The notes beneath the pieces were generated by a model. That model was not told where the DNA came from, did no database searches, and saw nothing but the letters and a program-made list of their open reading frames with translations. This document shows, piece by piece, positions 16,900 to 26,178 of a stretch of 64,000 nt of DNA (position 1 is its first letter; the number at the start of each line of letters is the position of its first letter). Location of the stretch: positions 1 through 64,000 of the forward strand of contig NZ_JAFLHG010000011.1 of the NCBI RefSeq assembly GCF_018717645.1, written 5' to 3'. Both the position numbers and the translations under genes were made by a program. Source of the DNA: Microbacterium flavum. Its GTDB lineage: Bacteria; Actinomycetota; Actinomycetes; Actinomycetales; Microbacteriaceae.

Positions 16900-18041
16900 C
16901 CTCGGCCGCGCTGTGCGCCGACATCGAGGTCGCCCGTGGATTCCCCGTGCGTGCGGCCTTCGAGGTCCCCGCCGGCGGCCGTCTCGCGATCCTGGGACCG
17001 AACGGGGCGGGCAAGTCGACCGTCCTCGCAGCGCTCGCGGGGAACGCGCGGCTCGCCCGAGGGAGGGTCGAGCTCGGCGGCCGCGTGCTCGATGCACCGG
17101 GCGTCCGCGCTGTCCCGCCGCGCGCGCGGCGTGTGACGCTGCTGGATCAGAATCCGCGGCTGTTCCCCCACCTCGACCTCCGTCAGAACATCGCGTTCGG
17201 TCCCCGGGCGCGCGGGGTCGGCGCGCAGCGGGCGGCCGAGATCGCCGACGGCTGGCTCGAGCGGTTCGGCCTCGGAGGCCGGGCGGGGGATCGCCCGGAG
17301 AAGCTGTCCGGCGGGCAGGCGCAGCGCGTCGCGATCGCGCGGGCCTTCGCCGCGGAGCCCGAGCTGATCCTCCTCGACGAACCGTTCGCCGCGCTCGATG
17401 CCGCGGGCGCTCCGGACGTCCGCGGCATCCTCGCCGCGGAGCTGCGACGCACCGGCACCACGAGCGTCCTCGTCACGCACGATCTCGCTGACGCGTGGCA
17501 GTGGTCGGATCGGTGTCTCGTCATCGAGGCCGGCGAGATCGTCGCCGACACCTCGCCCGCAGCGATCGCCGAGCATCCGACCCATCCCTTCACGGCCGCG
17601 CTCGCGGGTTTCGGCATCGTGCGGGGAGTGTGGACCGGGAGCGGACTCGACGTCGACGGACGGATCCTCGAGGCCACGCCGGAGCGGACGGCGGATACCG
17701 CGGCCGCACCGATCGCTCCCGGCGTCAGCGCGTTCGCCGTGGTCGACCCGCGCACGGTGCGGATCGCTGCTCCCGGAGAGACCGGGGCCCTTCCGGGCAC
17801 GGTGGTCGGCGTGCGCGTGCGCGCGGGCGTCGTGACGCTCTCGCACTCGACGGGCATCATCGCGGAGTACGGCGAATCGGGGATGCCGCAGGTGGGGGCC
17901 GAGCTGTGGCTGCGGCCCGCCGCGGTCATCGCACGCCCGGTGGCGGCGCAGCCCCCGGCGGCGCACCGCGGAGGTACGCTCGGGACGCATGGGGCGGATC
18001 ACGACGCGGCGGCCGGTACTGAGGCTCACCCTCGAGGGTGA
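16896..18041 (+). CDS. modC: Molybdate ABC transporter ATP-binding protein
   Basis: A 381-residue ATPase with Walker [10 protein letters not shown], signature [14 protein letters not shown], Walker B ELILLDEP and the switch VTHDLADAW. Residues about 285-355 form a C-terminal TOBE domain that can bind molybdate and limit uptake. The last 53 bases overlap the start of fdhD in another frame, so the C-terminal tail (...[20 protein letters not shown]...) is unlikely to be structured. The ATG overlaps the modB stop. Confidence 0.93.
   Translation: MTSAALCADIEVARGFPVRAAFEVPAGGRLAILGPNGAGKSTVLAALAGNARLARGRVELGGRVLDAPGVRAVPPRARRVTLLDQNPRLFPHLDLRQNIAFGPRARGVGAQRAAEIADGWLERFGLGGRAGDRPEKLSGGQAQRVAIARAFAAEPELILLDEPFAALDAAGAPDVRGILAAELRRTGTTSVLVTHDLADAWQWSDRCLVIEAGEIVADTSPAAIAEHPTHPFTAALAGFGIVRGVWTGSGLDVDGRILEATPERTADTAAAPIAPGVSAFAVVDPRTVRIAAPGETGALPGTVVGVRVRAGVVTLSHSTGIIAEYGESGMPQVGAELWLRPAAVIARPVAAQPPAAHRGGTLGTHGADHDAAAGTEAHPRG
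17975..17988 (+). promoter_or_regulatory. Possible internal promoter for fdhD
   Basis: TACGCT (17975-17980) lies eight bases before the fdhD ATG, inside the 3' end of modC. It could allow fdhD-fdhF expression apart from modABC. Suggestive only. Confidence 0.35.
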
Positions 18042-18978
18042 GGCGCGGCGGCGCGCCGACACCGTCGCGGTGGAGGAGCCGCTCGAGATCCGCGTCGTCG
18101 GCACGCCCCTCGCGGTCACGATGCGCACACCCGGCCACGATGTCGAACTGGCGGCGGGCTTCCTCGTCTCGGAGGGGATCATCGCCTCCCACGACGCGTT
18201 CCGATCCGCGATCCACTGCGGAGGCCCCGGGACGGGCGGCGCCGAGAACACCTACAACGTGCTCGATGTCGCGCTCGCACCGGGGGTCCCCGTGCCGGGG
18301 CCCGAGAGCGCCCGCGCCTTCTTCACGACGAGCTCCTGCGGCGTCTGCGGCAAGGCGAGCATCGACGCCGTCGAGACCGTGTCGCAGCACGATGTCGCCG
18401 CGGACCCGGTGACGGTGCTCGCCGAGGACCTCGCGGAGTATCCCGACCGGCTGCGCGCTCATCAGGAGGGGTTCGAGAAGACGGGGGGCCTGCACGCCGC
18501 GGCGCTCTTCGACGCCGCGACCGGCGACCTGCTCGTGGTGCGGGAGGACGTCGGCCGCCACAACGCCGTCGACAAGGTGGTCGGCTGGGCCGTGCTGAAC
18601 GAGCGTCTCCCGCTGAACGGGACGGTGCTGCAGGTGTCGGGTCGCGCGAGCTTCGAGCTCGTCCAGAAGGCGACGATGGCCGGGATCCCGGTCTTGGCTG
18701 CGGTCTCGGCGCCCTCTTCGCTCGCCGTCGACCTCGCCGAGCGGGCGGGGCTCACCCTCATCGGGTTCCTGCGGGGTCGGTCGATGAACGTGTACAGCCG
18801 CGCCGACCGCCTCCGCGCGCGCGGGGCGGAGCTCGCCCGCGCGCTTCCCGCGCAGCCCCGCGGCGACACCGCGAGTCCCGTTGCCGACCGGTCCGGTTCG
18901 ACGGATGATGAGGGTGGGGCCGCCCGCACGGCGGACGCCGCATTCGCAGAGGCGAGACCGGGGCAGGAGCGCGCATGA
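17989..18978 (+). CDS. fdhD: Formate dehydrogenase sulfurtransferase FdhD
   Basis: A 329-residue FdhD that passes sulfur from a cysteine desulfurase to the molybdenum-bis-MGD cofactor of formate-dehydrogenase-type enzymes. The sulfur-carrying motif is [11 protein letters not shown], and the cofactor-binding region [20 protein letters not shown] and [14 protein letters not shown] are intact. The last ~50 residues are acidic and low-complexity. It overlaps modC upstream by 53 bases and the oxidoreductase gene downstream by four, so the pair is probably co-translated. Confidence 0.94.
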   Translation: MGRITTRRPVLRLTLEGEARRRADTVAVEEPLEIRVVGTPLAVTMRTPGHDVELAAGFLVSEGIIASHDAFRSAIHCGGPGTGGAENTYNVLDVALAPGVPVPGPESARAFFTTSSCGVCGKASIDAVETVSQHDVAADPVTVLAEDLAEYPDRLRAHQEGFEKTGGLHAAALFDAATGDLLVVREDVGRHNAVDKVVGWAVLNERLPLNGTVLQVSGRASFELVQKATMAGIPVLAAVSAPSSLAVDLAERAGLTLIGFLRGRSMNVYSRADRLRARGAELARALPAQPRGDTASPVADRSGSTDDEGGAARTADAAFAEARPGQERA

Positions 18979-21344
18979 CCAACGTGGAGGCGGCCACCCC
19001 GCCCGGAGCGGACCGCTCGCCCGCCGGCGTGGCGCTGGGCATCGTCCCGGAGGGGCGCCAGGGCGGCTACGGGCCCCTGACGGACAGGCCGTGGTCGATG
19101 GCGGCGCCGTACCACCACCCCGCCGCAGGGTGGGGCGCGGCGAAGTCCGTGGGCGAGATCCTTCTGCGTCAGCGCCAGCCCGTCGGCGGCACGAAGAGCA
19201 TGTTCGTCATGAACCACCCCGTGCGCGGATTCGACTGCCCCGGATGCGCGTGGCCCGACGACAAGGGGGTCGCGCTCGACATCTGCGAGAACGGCATCAA
19301 GCACGTCACGTGGGAGATGACGGCGAAGCGCGTGGATGCCGCCTTCTTCGCCGCGCACACCGTCGCCGAGCTCGCCGGGTGGACGGACTTCGCCCTGGAG
19401 GATCAGGGCCGGCTCACGGAGCCGATGGTCTACGACCCGGAGACCGACACCTACGTGCCGATCTCGTGGGATGCCGCGTTCGCCCTCATCGGCGAGGAGC
19501 TGCGCGCGCTCGATCACCCCGACCAGGCCGCCTTCTACACCTCCGGACGGCTCAGCAACGAGGCGTCCTTCCTCTACCAGCTGATGGCCCGCGAGTTCGG
19601 CACGAACAACCTGCCGGACTGCTCGAACATGTGCCACGAGGCGTCGGGCCGCGCGCTGAAGGCCTCGATCGCGACCGGCAAGGGCACCGCCGACCTCGAG
19701 GACTGGGAGAGCTGCGACGCCCTGTTCGTCATCGGCGTGAACGCCGCCTCCAACGCGCCGCGCATGCTCACGAGCCTCGCCGAGGCCGTCCGCCGCGGCG
19801 CGCAGGTGGTGCACGTCAACCCGCTCGTGGAGGCGGGCGCGACCCGCACGATCGTTCCGCACGAGTTCGTGGACATGGCGCTGTTCCGCGCGACCGACAC
19901 GAGCACCGACAACCTGCAGGTGCGGCCGGGGGGCGACCTCGCCCTCATCCGCGGCATGGCGAAGGTCGTCTTCGAGGCGGCGCAGTCGGATCCGAGCGTG
20001 CTCGATCACGAGTTCCTGCGCGCGTACACGAACGGCGCCGACGCCTACCGCGCCCTCGTCGAGGCGACGCCGTGGGCCGACCTCGTCCGGCAGTCGGGGC
20101 TCGCTGAGGCGGAGATCCGCCGGGCGGCGCAGATCTACCTCCGCGCCGAGCGCACCGTGATCAGCTGGTGCCTCGGCGTCAGCCAGCACGAGCACGGCGT
20201 CGACACGGTGCGTGAGATCGTGAACCTGCTCATGCTGCGGGGCAATATCGGCCGCCCCGGCACCGGCCCGTCACCGGTCCGCGGGCACAGCAACGTGCAG
20301 GGCAACCGCACCTGCGGGATCGACCACGACCCCGCAGAGGCATGGCTCGCGCGGCTGGACGAGGTGTGCGGCATCCGCTCGCCCCGCACCCACGGTCTCG
20401 ACACGGTGCACACGATCGCGGCGATGAGCTCCGGTGCGGTGAGGGTGTTCATCGGAATGGGCGGCAATTTCGTCCGCGCCGCCCCCGACCCTGTGATGAC
20501 GGCGGAGGGGATGCGGCGGTGCGCCCTCACGGTGCACGTCTCGACGAAGCTCAACCGCAGCCACCTCGTGCACGGACAGCGCGCCCTGATCCTGCCGTGC
20601 CTCGGCCGTACCGAGCGCGACGAGCAGGCGTCGGGTCGCCAGGGGATCTCGAGCGAGGACGCGATGAGCTCGGTGCAGCTGTCGATCGGTGTGCGCCGGC
20701 CGGCATCGCCGCACCTGCGCAGCGAGCCCGCGATCATCGCGGGGATCGCCCGCGCGACCCTGCCCGCCAGCGCGACGCCATGGGACGAGTACGTCGCCGA
20801 CTACGACCGCATCCGCGACGTGATGGCGCAGGTGCTCCCGGGCTTCGAGGGGTTCAACGAGCTCGTGCGTCGGCCGTACGGGTTCCGCATCCCGCAGCCC
20901 GCGCGCGAGCGCGACTTCCGCACGCCGTCCGGCCGCGCCGAGTTCTCCCACGCACCCCTGCCGGACGTCATCCCCGAGGATGCCGACGTGCTCGTCCTCC
21001 AGACGATGCGCTCGCACGACCAGTGGAACACGACGATCTACTCGAACGATGACCGCTACCGCGGCGTGAAGAACATCCGTGAGCTCGTCCTCATGAACCG
21101 GAAGGACATGAAGGACCGCGGGCTCGCCGAGGGGGACCGGGTCGACATCGTCGCGACCTCCCGCGACGGCACCGAGCGTTCGCTCCACGGCTTCCGGGCG
21201 CTGTCGTACGACATGCCACGGGGGAGCGCCGCCGGGTACATGCCCGAGATGAACGTCCTGATCGGCGCGAAGGACTACAGCACGCAGAGCGATCAGCCGC
21301 TCATGAAGTCCATCCGCGTGCGCATCGCGCCGTCGACACGGTGA
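18975..21344 (+). CDS. FdhF/YdeP-family molybdopterin oxidoreductase
   Basis: A 789-residue enzyme of the DMSO-reductase superfamily, closest in layout to the YdeP / 'oxidoreductase alpha subunit' group. Features: [13 protein letters not shown] near residue 90, the probable Mo ligand Cys in SNMCHEASG (instead of selenocysteine), MGD-binding ...[15 protein letters not shown]... and [15 protein letters not shown], and the C-terminal MGD-domain [20 protein letters not shown]. Linked to fdhD by a four-base overlap. No iron-sulfur or membrane partner gene follows, so its electron acceptor is unknown. Formate oxidation is possible but unproven; E. coli YdeP is linked to acid resistance. Confidence 0.88.
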   Translation: MTNVEAATPPGADRSPAGVALGIVPEGRQGGYGPLTDRPWSMAAPYHHPAAGWGAAKSVGEILLRQRQPVGGTKSMFVMNHPVRGFDCPGCAWPDDKGVALDICENGIKHVTWEMTAKRVDAAFFAAHTVAELAGWTDFALEDQGRLTEPMVYDPETDTYVPISWDAAFALIGEELRALDHPDQAAFYTSGRLSNEASFLYQLMAREFGTNNLPDCSNMCHEASGRALKASIATGKGTADLEDWESCDALFVIGVNAASNAPRMLTSLAEAVRRGAQVVHVNPLVEAGATRTIVPHEFVDMALFRATDTSTDNLQVRPGGDLALIRGMAKVVFEAAQSDPSVLDHEFLRAYTNGADAYRALVEATPWADLVRQSGLAEAEIRRAAQIYLRAERTVISWCLGVSQHEHGVDTVREIVNLLMLRGNIGRPGTGPSPVRGHSNVQGNRTCGIDHDPAEAWLARLDEVCGIRSPRTHGLDTVHTIAAMSSGAVRVFIGMGGNFVRAAPDPVMTAEGMRRCALTVHVSTKLNRSHLVHGQRALILPCLGRTERDEQASGRQGISSEDAMSSVQLSIGVRRPASPHLRSEPAIIAGIARATLPASATPWDEYVADYDRIRDVMAQVLPGFEGFNELVRRPYGFRIPQPARERDFRTPSGRAEFSHAPLPDVIPEDADVLVLQTMRSHDQWNTTIYSNDDRYRGVKNIRELVLMNRKDMKDRGLAEGDRVDIVATSRDGTERSLHGFRALSYDMPRGSAAGYMPEMNVLIGAKDYSTQSDQPLMKSIRVRIAPSTR

Positions 21345-21356
21345 GGGCCGACCCGA

Positions 21357-23390
21357 TCAGCGCATCGCGTCGCCGATGTACGAGTACTTGACGAACACCT
21401 CGCTCGCCCAGCCGGCCTCGTCCAGGACGCCCTGCACGGCGGAGAGCATGTACTTCGAATCCCACCCCATGTAGAGGTAGTGCCCCGGCGCGATCTCGTC
21501 CCATTGGCCGTTCCAGGCCATCGCCGGGTAGATCGGGCCCCCGCGCCGCGCGCTGAAGTCGAGGACGCTCTGGCGGGAGTGGTCGGACTCGGTCCAGAGC
21601 CTCCGGAAGATGCGGTTGAAGAGGTACCGCACGTCGGGGACCTCCCAGTGCTCCCCGCGGAACTCCACGTAGTCGAATTCGCGCTCCCACCCGCGCGGCC
21701 ATCCGCGGCGCTTCCTGGCGTCGAGGATCGGGGTGAGGTCGTCGTCATCGATGCCGACGACGACGGGCCGGCGCCACACCTCGAGGAAGAGATCGGTGAG
21801 GTCCGCGGTCCGTGCCGAGATCGCCGCCGTGCTCCAGGCATCCGTGCGCGCGATCTCGCTCGTGATCGCGACCGTGCTGCGCCCGTAGGTCTCGCGCGCG
21901 AGGGGGAAGGGCGCGTCGAACGCCCGCTCGGCGAGCGCGGGCTCGAGCAGCGTCAGGTTGCCGAGGGTCTGCGTGAGCGCGCGGAAGCTGTTCTGCTCGT
22001 CCTCGGAGAGGTCCGCCCAGCGGCGTGCGCCATCGGGGGTCCAGTCGTCCGCGGGGGCGAGCGGCGTGATGTGGTCGAGCTCGAGCTCGGTGGGATCGAC
22101 GCCCGCGAGCCGGCCGAGGACGTAGTGCGCGTGCGGCAGCTCGGCGTACTTCAGTCCGACGCGCGTGCGCTCGTCGGACGGGGTGATGCGCGCGATCGCG
22201 TGCACGAGCGCCGCGCGACCGTCCTCGGCCGCCCGGCACAGCCGTGCCACGAGCCGCTCGGTCGAGATGCCCGCGACGGTGCGCCGCAGGAGCAGCGACT
22301 GCAGGTGCTCGAGCGAGGCGATCAGGTCGCCGCGGGCGAGGTCGCCGTCCGCATACTCGCCGTACAGGCGCATCGCGAGGGGGGACATGCCCCGCCCGAA
22401 GGTCCCCAGGTACGCGACGTGGCGCGCGATCCCGGCGTCCGGGATGCCCCGCGGGTCCAGCAGCAGGCCGTAGATCTCGGCGAACGCCCGCCAGTGCGCG
22501 GCGCGCTCACGCAGAGTGCCGAGGTCGAGGCGGGGGAACTCGGTGCGGAAGGTGTCGTAGACGCCGCGGCCTCCCGCGATCGTGACCTCCCGCCCGGTCA
22601 GCATGACGAGGTAGTGGCGCCAGAAGGAGCCGATCTGCTCTCCGGTCGCGCGCTCGATCGGGATCCAGTACTCGTTCTCGATCTCGCTCTGCTGCGCGTG
22701 GGTCAGGCCCATCAGCACGTAGTTGTGGATGAGCTCGTGATCGCGCAGCGGCTCGCCGGTGGAGTTCAGACTCTCGAAGGTCTGCTGCGCGTTGGCACCG
22801 GGCCCGAGGCTGATCGAGACGTGCTCGAGCTTCGTGAGCCCGCGCCAGATGTCGGCGGCCTCGCCGGGGCGGATCTGGCTGCGGAAGAAGGCGTAGTTGT
22901 CGTCGAAGCGGGAGGAGCGGTCCGCGTCGCCGGGGGAGGGGCGTTCCAGGACGACGCTCTCGAAGACCTCCGCCCACGCCCGGTGCGGCCGCAGCTTCGT
23001 CCGACGCCCGTCCCCGGGGTGCACGAGCACGTGGCGAAGCTCGCCCGCGAGGGCCGGGTCCTCGTCGCGCAGGGTGTGGTGGAGGGCGGCGACGAGCAGC
23101 ATGAGGGTCGTCAGGCGCTGCTGTCCGTCGATGAGAACGAGGTGATCGCCGTCCTCGTCCGAGACGGCCGCGGTGGAGAGGATCGAGCCGATGAAGTGGG
23201 TGTCGGAGGCATCCGTCCGGGAGACGGCGCGCACGTCGTTCAGCAGCTGCTCGCAGGCGCCGATGTCCCAGCGGTACTGGCGCTGATAGACCGGGACGAC
23301 GATGGTCGTGTCGGATGCCGCGAGCCAGCCGATCGTGCCGACGGCGATGGCTTCGACGTTCGCTGCGGTGACGCGACTGGCAATGCTCAT
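21357..23390 (-). CDS. DUF262/DUF1524 GmrSD-like restriction protein
   Basis: A 677-residue protein. The N-terminal DUF262 domain (ParB/Srx-like NTPase fold) has VPVYQRQYRWD (residues 32-42), LIDGQQRLTTL (86-96) and FESLNSTGEPLRD. The DUF1524 HNH nuclease region has ELDHITPLAP (His440) and LGNLTLLEPALAERAFDAPF. This is the single-chain GmrSD arrangement of type IV, modification-dependent restriction systems. A further ~120-residue C-terminal region is unassigned. ATG 23390 is chosen as the first start before the conserved region; the ribosome-binding site is weak. It stands alone, convergent with the oxidoreductase and divergent from the gene at 23516. Anti-phage function is inferred. Confidence 0.82.
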   Translation of the reverse strand: MSIASRVTAANVEAIAVGTIGWLAASDTTIVVPVYQRQYRWDIGACEQLLNDVRAVSRTDASDTHFIGSILSTAAVSDEDGDHLVLIDGQQRLTTLMLLVAALHHTLRDEDPALAGELRHVLVHPGDGRRTKLRPHRAWAEVFESVVLERPSPGDADRSSRFDDNYAFFRSQIRPGEAADIWRGLTKLEHVSISLGPGANAQQTFESLNSTGEPLRDHELIHNYVLMGLTHAQQSEIENEYWIPIERATGEQIGSFWRHYLVMLTGREVTIAGGRGVYDTFRTEFPRLDLGTLRERAAHWRAFAEIYGLLLDPRGIPDAGIARHVAYLGTFGRGMSPLAMRLYGEYADGDLARGDLIASLEHLQSLLLRRTVAGISTERLVARLCRAAEDGRAALVHAIARITPSDERTRVGLKYAELPHAHYVLGRLAGVDPTELELDHITPLAPADDWTPDGARRWADLSEDEQNSFRALTQTLGNLTLLEPALAERAFDAPFPLARETYGRSTVAITSEIARTDAWSTAAISARTADLTDLFLEVWRRPVVVGIDDDDLTPILDARKRRGWPRGWEREFDYVEFRGEHWEVPDVRYLFNRIFRRLWTESDHSRQSVLDFSARRGGPIYPAMAWNGQWDEIAPGHYLYMGWDSKYMLSAVQGVLDEAGWASEVFVKYSYIGDAMR

Positions 23391-23515
23391 ACTCTTCGAA
23401 AACGCTCCTCGTAGCCCTCCGACGAGTCTATTCGCGTCCTCAGGAGCGCTCGGTAGGCTGGATCGGTCGGGACTGTAAAAACTTCGCTGGACCGACAGAA
23501 AGGGCATGATCCGCC

Positions 23516-24289
23516 ATGGCATACATCAAGAGCGCCGCTCTCGAGGAGACCGGCTACGTCGTCCTCGACCGCTACGGCAAGCAGATCGATCCGAAGGAAT
23601 GGATGGACCTGGAGTACGTCGACTGGAAGAGCTCCGGCGACACGCGTTTCGCCCCGCTGGCCTCGGCCAAGGGTGAGATCGAGTGCAACGGCTTCTGGAA
23701 TCACAAGCCGCCGCGCACCGACAAGGACGGCGTCTGGATCGACGCGCAGACGGCCATCGCTCCGACCCTCACCGAGCGCGCGCTCGAGCCGGGCGCGAAC
23801 GTCGGCCGCTGCCGCATCATCGAGCTGCAGCCGACCACGTACGCGGAGTGCCTCTACAACCTCCACCAGGACGACAACAACCGCCTGAACCCGGACGGGA
23901 CCGGCTGGGTCGTGCGCTCGTTCTTCAACCTCACGGACGACAAGGACAGCTTCTTCGTGCTGCGGGAGAACCGCACCGACCCGAGCGAGGAGACGCGCAT
24001 CGCGCTCCCCGCCGGTGCCCAGCTCGTCATCGACACCCAGCGGCTGTGGCACGCGGCGACCCACCTCGGCACCGAGCCGCGGTACTGCCTCATCACGTCG
24101 TGGGAGTCGGGTCCCGAGCTCGACGCCTACATCGCGAAGTACAACGGGGTCGGCACGGTCGACTCGGTCGAGGTCGACCAGGAGATCCTCGATGCCGGGC
24201 AGGCTGAGCAGACGCGCCGCATCGCCGCGCGCGCGGCCGCGCTGGCGGCCCGCGGTCAGCGCGAGGTCAACGCCATGAGCGAGGCCTGA
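23516..24289 (+). CDS. Protein of unknown role with Fe(II)/2-oxoglutarate oxygenase residue pattern
   Basis: A 257-residue soluble protein I do not recognise by name. The central part shows the facial-triad pattern of Fe(II)/2-oxoglutarate dioxygenases: His117-x-Asp119 (NLHQDDNN), a distal His at 179 (RLWHAATH) and Arg189 ten residues later (EPRYCLITSW), the usual spacing for 2-oxoglutarate binding. The strand pattern around ...VVRSFFNLTDDKDSFFVLRE... fits a double-stranded beta helix. The C-terminal 50 residues are a helical Ala/Arg-rich tail. It is followed by a strong terminator and is divergent from the DUF262 gene. Substrate unknown. Confidence 0.7.
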   Translation: MAYIKSAALEETGYVVLDRYGKQIDPKEWMDLEYVDWKSSGDTRFAPLASAKGEIECNGFWNHKPPRTDKDGVWIDAQTAIAPTLTERALEPGANVGRCRIIELQPTTYAECLYNLHQDDNNRLNPDGTGWVVRSFFNLTDDKDSFFVLRENRTDPSEETRIALPAGAQLVIDTQRLWHAATHLGTEPRYCLITSWESGPELDAYIAKYNGVGTVDSVEVDQEILDAGQAEQTRRIAARAAALAARGQREVNAMSEA

Positions 24290-24305
24290 GCCTCCCTCCC
24301 CCCCG

Positions 24306-24340
24306 CGAAGAGCCCCGGCCGTCATGGCCGGGGCTCTTCG
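24306..24340 (+). terminator. Strong hairpin terminator
   Basis: A perfect 15-base-pair stem (CGAAGAGCCCCGGCC with its complement) around the loop GTCAT, followed by a T-containing stretch, 16 bases after the stop of the preceding gene. Confidence 0.85.
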
Positions 24341-24371
24341 TCGCTTATTTCCGGCCCCGATCCTTGTTACG

Positions 24372-24416
24372 TCTGTGTTTGTGTTGTAATCTGTGGATGT
24401 CTGAGGGAGGACACAG
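24372..24416. promoter_or_regulatory. Repeated motif upstream of fruR, candidate FruR operator
   Basis: TCTGTGTTTGT (24372-24382) and TCTGTGGATGT (24390-24400) are direct repeats 18 bases apart, and an inverted CACAGA follows at 24412-24417. TTGTTA (24364) and TGTAAT (24385) could be -35/-10 elements with a short 15-base spacer. DeoR-type regulators bind such repeats, so autoregulation of the fructose operon is likely. Confidence 0.5.
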
Positions 24417-25199
24417 ATGTACGCGACGGAGCGGCAGCAGCTCATCGAGAACCTGATCGTGACCGAGGGTCGCGTCGTGGTCGTCGAGCTCGCCCGTCGC
24501 TTCGGTGTCACGACCGAGACGGTGCGTCGCGATCTGGACCAGCTCGAAACCTCCGGACTCGTCCGTCGCGTGCACGGCGGCGCCGTCTCCCGATCACGCG
24601 TGAGCACCGCGGAGAGCTCCCTCGCCGAGCGCACCACGCGCCGCGGCGATGCCAAGATCGCCATCGCCCGTCGCGCCATGGACGCCATGCCCGCCGACTT
24701 CGAAGGCTCGGTCTACCTCGACGCCGGCACGACCACCGCGGAGGTCGCGACGCTGTTCGCGCAGCGCCCCGCGAGCCTCGTGCCGGTGGAGGTCGTCACG
24801 CACTCGATGACGATCGCGCACATGCTCGCCGGCGCCCCCGGCCTCAGCCTCACGGCGATCGGCGGGCGCGTCCGGGGCCTCACCGCCGCGGCGGTGGGCG
24901 CCCAGACCGTCGATGCGATCTCGCGCCTGCGCCCGGACCTCGCCTTCATCGGTGCGAACGGAATCTCCGCCTCGTTCGGGTTGAGCACCCCGGATCCGGA
25001 TGAGGCCGCCGTCAAGCGCGCCGTCATCGCCGCTGCACGCCGCACCGTCGTCGTGTCCGATGCGGAGAAATTCGACGCGGAACTCCTCGTCTCCTTCGGC
25101 GCGCTCGACGATGTGGACATCGTCGTCGCCGATGCCCCGCCCCGCGGGCTGCTCGCCACCGCTTTCACCGATGCAGAAGTCGAGGTGTGGACGCCATGA
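24417..25199 (+). CDS. fruR: DeoR-family regulator of the fructose operon
   Basis: A 260-residue DeoR regulator. The N-terminal helix-turn-helix reads ERQQLIENLIVTEGRVVVVE then LARRFGVTTETVRRDLDQLE. The C-terminal sugar-phosphate-binding domain has YLDAGTTTAEVA and ...DLAFIGANGISASFGLSTPD. By position it should sense fructose 1-phosphate or a related ester and control fruK, fruA and ptsH. GGGAGG precedes the ATG by six bases. The stop overlaps the fruK ATG. Confidence 0.9.
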   Translation: MYATERQQLIENLIVTEGRVVVVELARRFGVTTETVRRDLDQLETSGLVRRVHGGAVSRSRVSTAESSLAERTTRRGDAKIAIARRAMDAMPADFEGSVYLDAGTTTAEVATLFAQRPASLVPVEVVTHSMTIAHMLAGAPGLSLTAIGGRVRGLTAAAVGAQTVDAISRLRPDLAFIGANGISASFGLSTPDPDEAAVKRAVIAAARRTVVVSDAEKFDAELLVSFGALDDVDIVVADAPPRGLLATAFTDAEVEVWTP

Positions 25200-26146
25200 T
25201 CGTCACGCTGACCGCCAACCCGTCCCTCGACCGGACCGTCACACTGCAGGGCACGCTGCGCCTGGGCGCCGTCCAGACGGCATCCGATGTCCGCGAGGAT
25301 GCCGGGGGCAAGGGCATCAACGTCACCCGCGTCCTCCGCGGCTCCGGCGTCGAGAGCCGGGCCGTCCTGCCGCTGGACCCCGAGGACCCGTTCGCCGTCG
25401 CCCTCCGCGCGGCGGGGGTCACCGCCGCTCCCGTCGCCGTGCACGGCGCGGCGCGCGCCAACCTCACCATCGCCGACCCCGAAGGGGTCACCACCAAGAT
25501 CAACCTGCCCGGCGTCACCCGGACCGCCGAGGATGCGGCCGCGCTCATCGACGCGGTCGTCGCGGCCTGCGCGGGTGCGCGCTGGCTCGTGCTCGCCGGT
25601 TCCATCCCCCCGGGCCTGTCCGAGAGCTTCTACGTGGATGTCATCCGCGCGGTCCGCGCCGCGGGCGCGCCCGCCCCGCGCATCGCGGTGGACACCTCGG
25701 GGGCTGCTCTGCGCGCGGCCGTCGAGTCGGGCGCACCGGATCTCATCAAGCCCAACGAGGACGAGCTCGCCGAGCTCGCGGGCGTCACCCTGGACCCCGG
25801 TGCGCCACTGCCCGAGCAGGTGGCGGCGATCGCCACGCGACTCGTGCCCGCCCGCGTGGGCAGCGCCTTCGTGACCCTCGGCGGCGACGGCGCCGTCCTC
25901 GTCACCGCAGACGGCGCCTGGCACGGCACCCCGCCGCCCACGCGCGTGCGCAGCACCGTCGGCGCGGGCGACAGCTCCCTCGCCGGCTTCCTGATCGCCG
26001 AAGAGCGGGGGGCGGGCCCCGAGGAGTGCCTGCGCAGCGGCATCCGCTACGGCTCCGCGGCCGCCGCGCTCCCGGGCACCCAGGCTCCCACTCCCACCGA
26101 TCTCCTCCCCGGCGACGTGCCGGTGAGGGCCCTCGACCACCCCTAA
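25196..26146 (+). CDS. fruK: 1-phosphofructokinase
   Basis: A 316-residue PfkB-family kinase that converts fructose 1-phosphate to fructose 1,6-bisphosphate. The N-terminus MIVTLTANPSLDRTVTL, the DAGGKGINVTRVL substrate loop and the C-terminal TVGAGDSSLAGFL with the catalytic Asp are all present. Its ATG overlaps the fruR stop, and fruA follows after 32 bases, giving the standard actinobacterial fructose operon order. Confidence 0.93.
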   Translation: MIVTLTANPSLDRTVTLQGTLRLGAVQTASDVREDAGGKGINVTRVLRGSGVESRAVLPLDPEDPFAVALRAAGVTAAPVAVHGAARANLTIADPEGVTTKINLPGVTRTAEDAAALIDAVVAACAGARWLVLAGSIPPGLSESFYVDVIRAVRAAGAPAPRIAVDTSGAALRAAVESGAPDLIKPNEDELAELAGVTLDPGAPLPEQVAAIATRLVPARVGSAFVTLGGDGAVLVTADGAWHGTPPPTRVRSTVGAGDSSLAGFLIAEERGAGPEECLRSGIRYGSAAAALPGTQAPTPTDLLPGDVPVRALDHP

Positions 26147-26178
26147 CCCCGATCCGAGACAGACCACTGGAGGTCACC

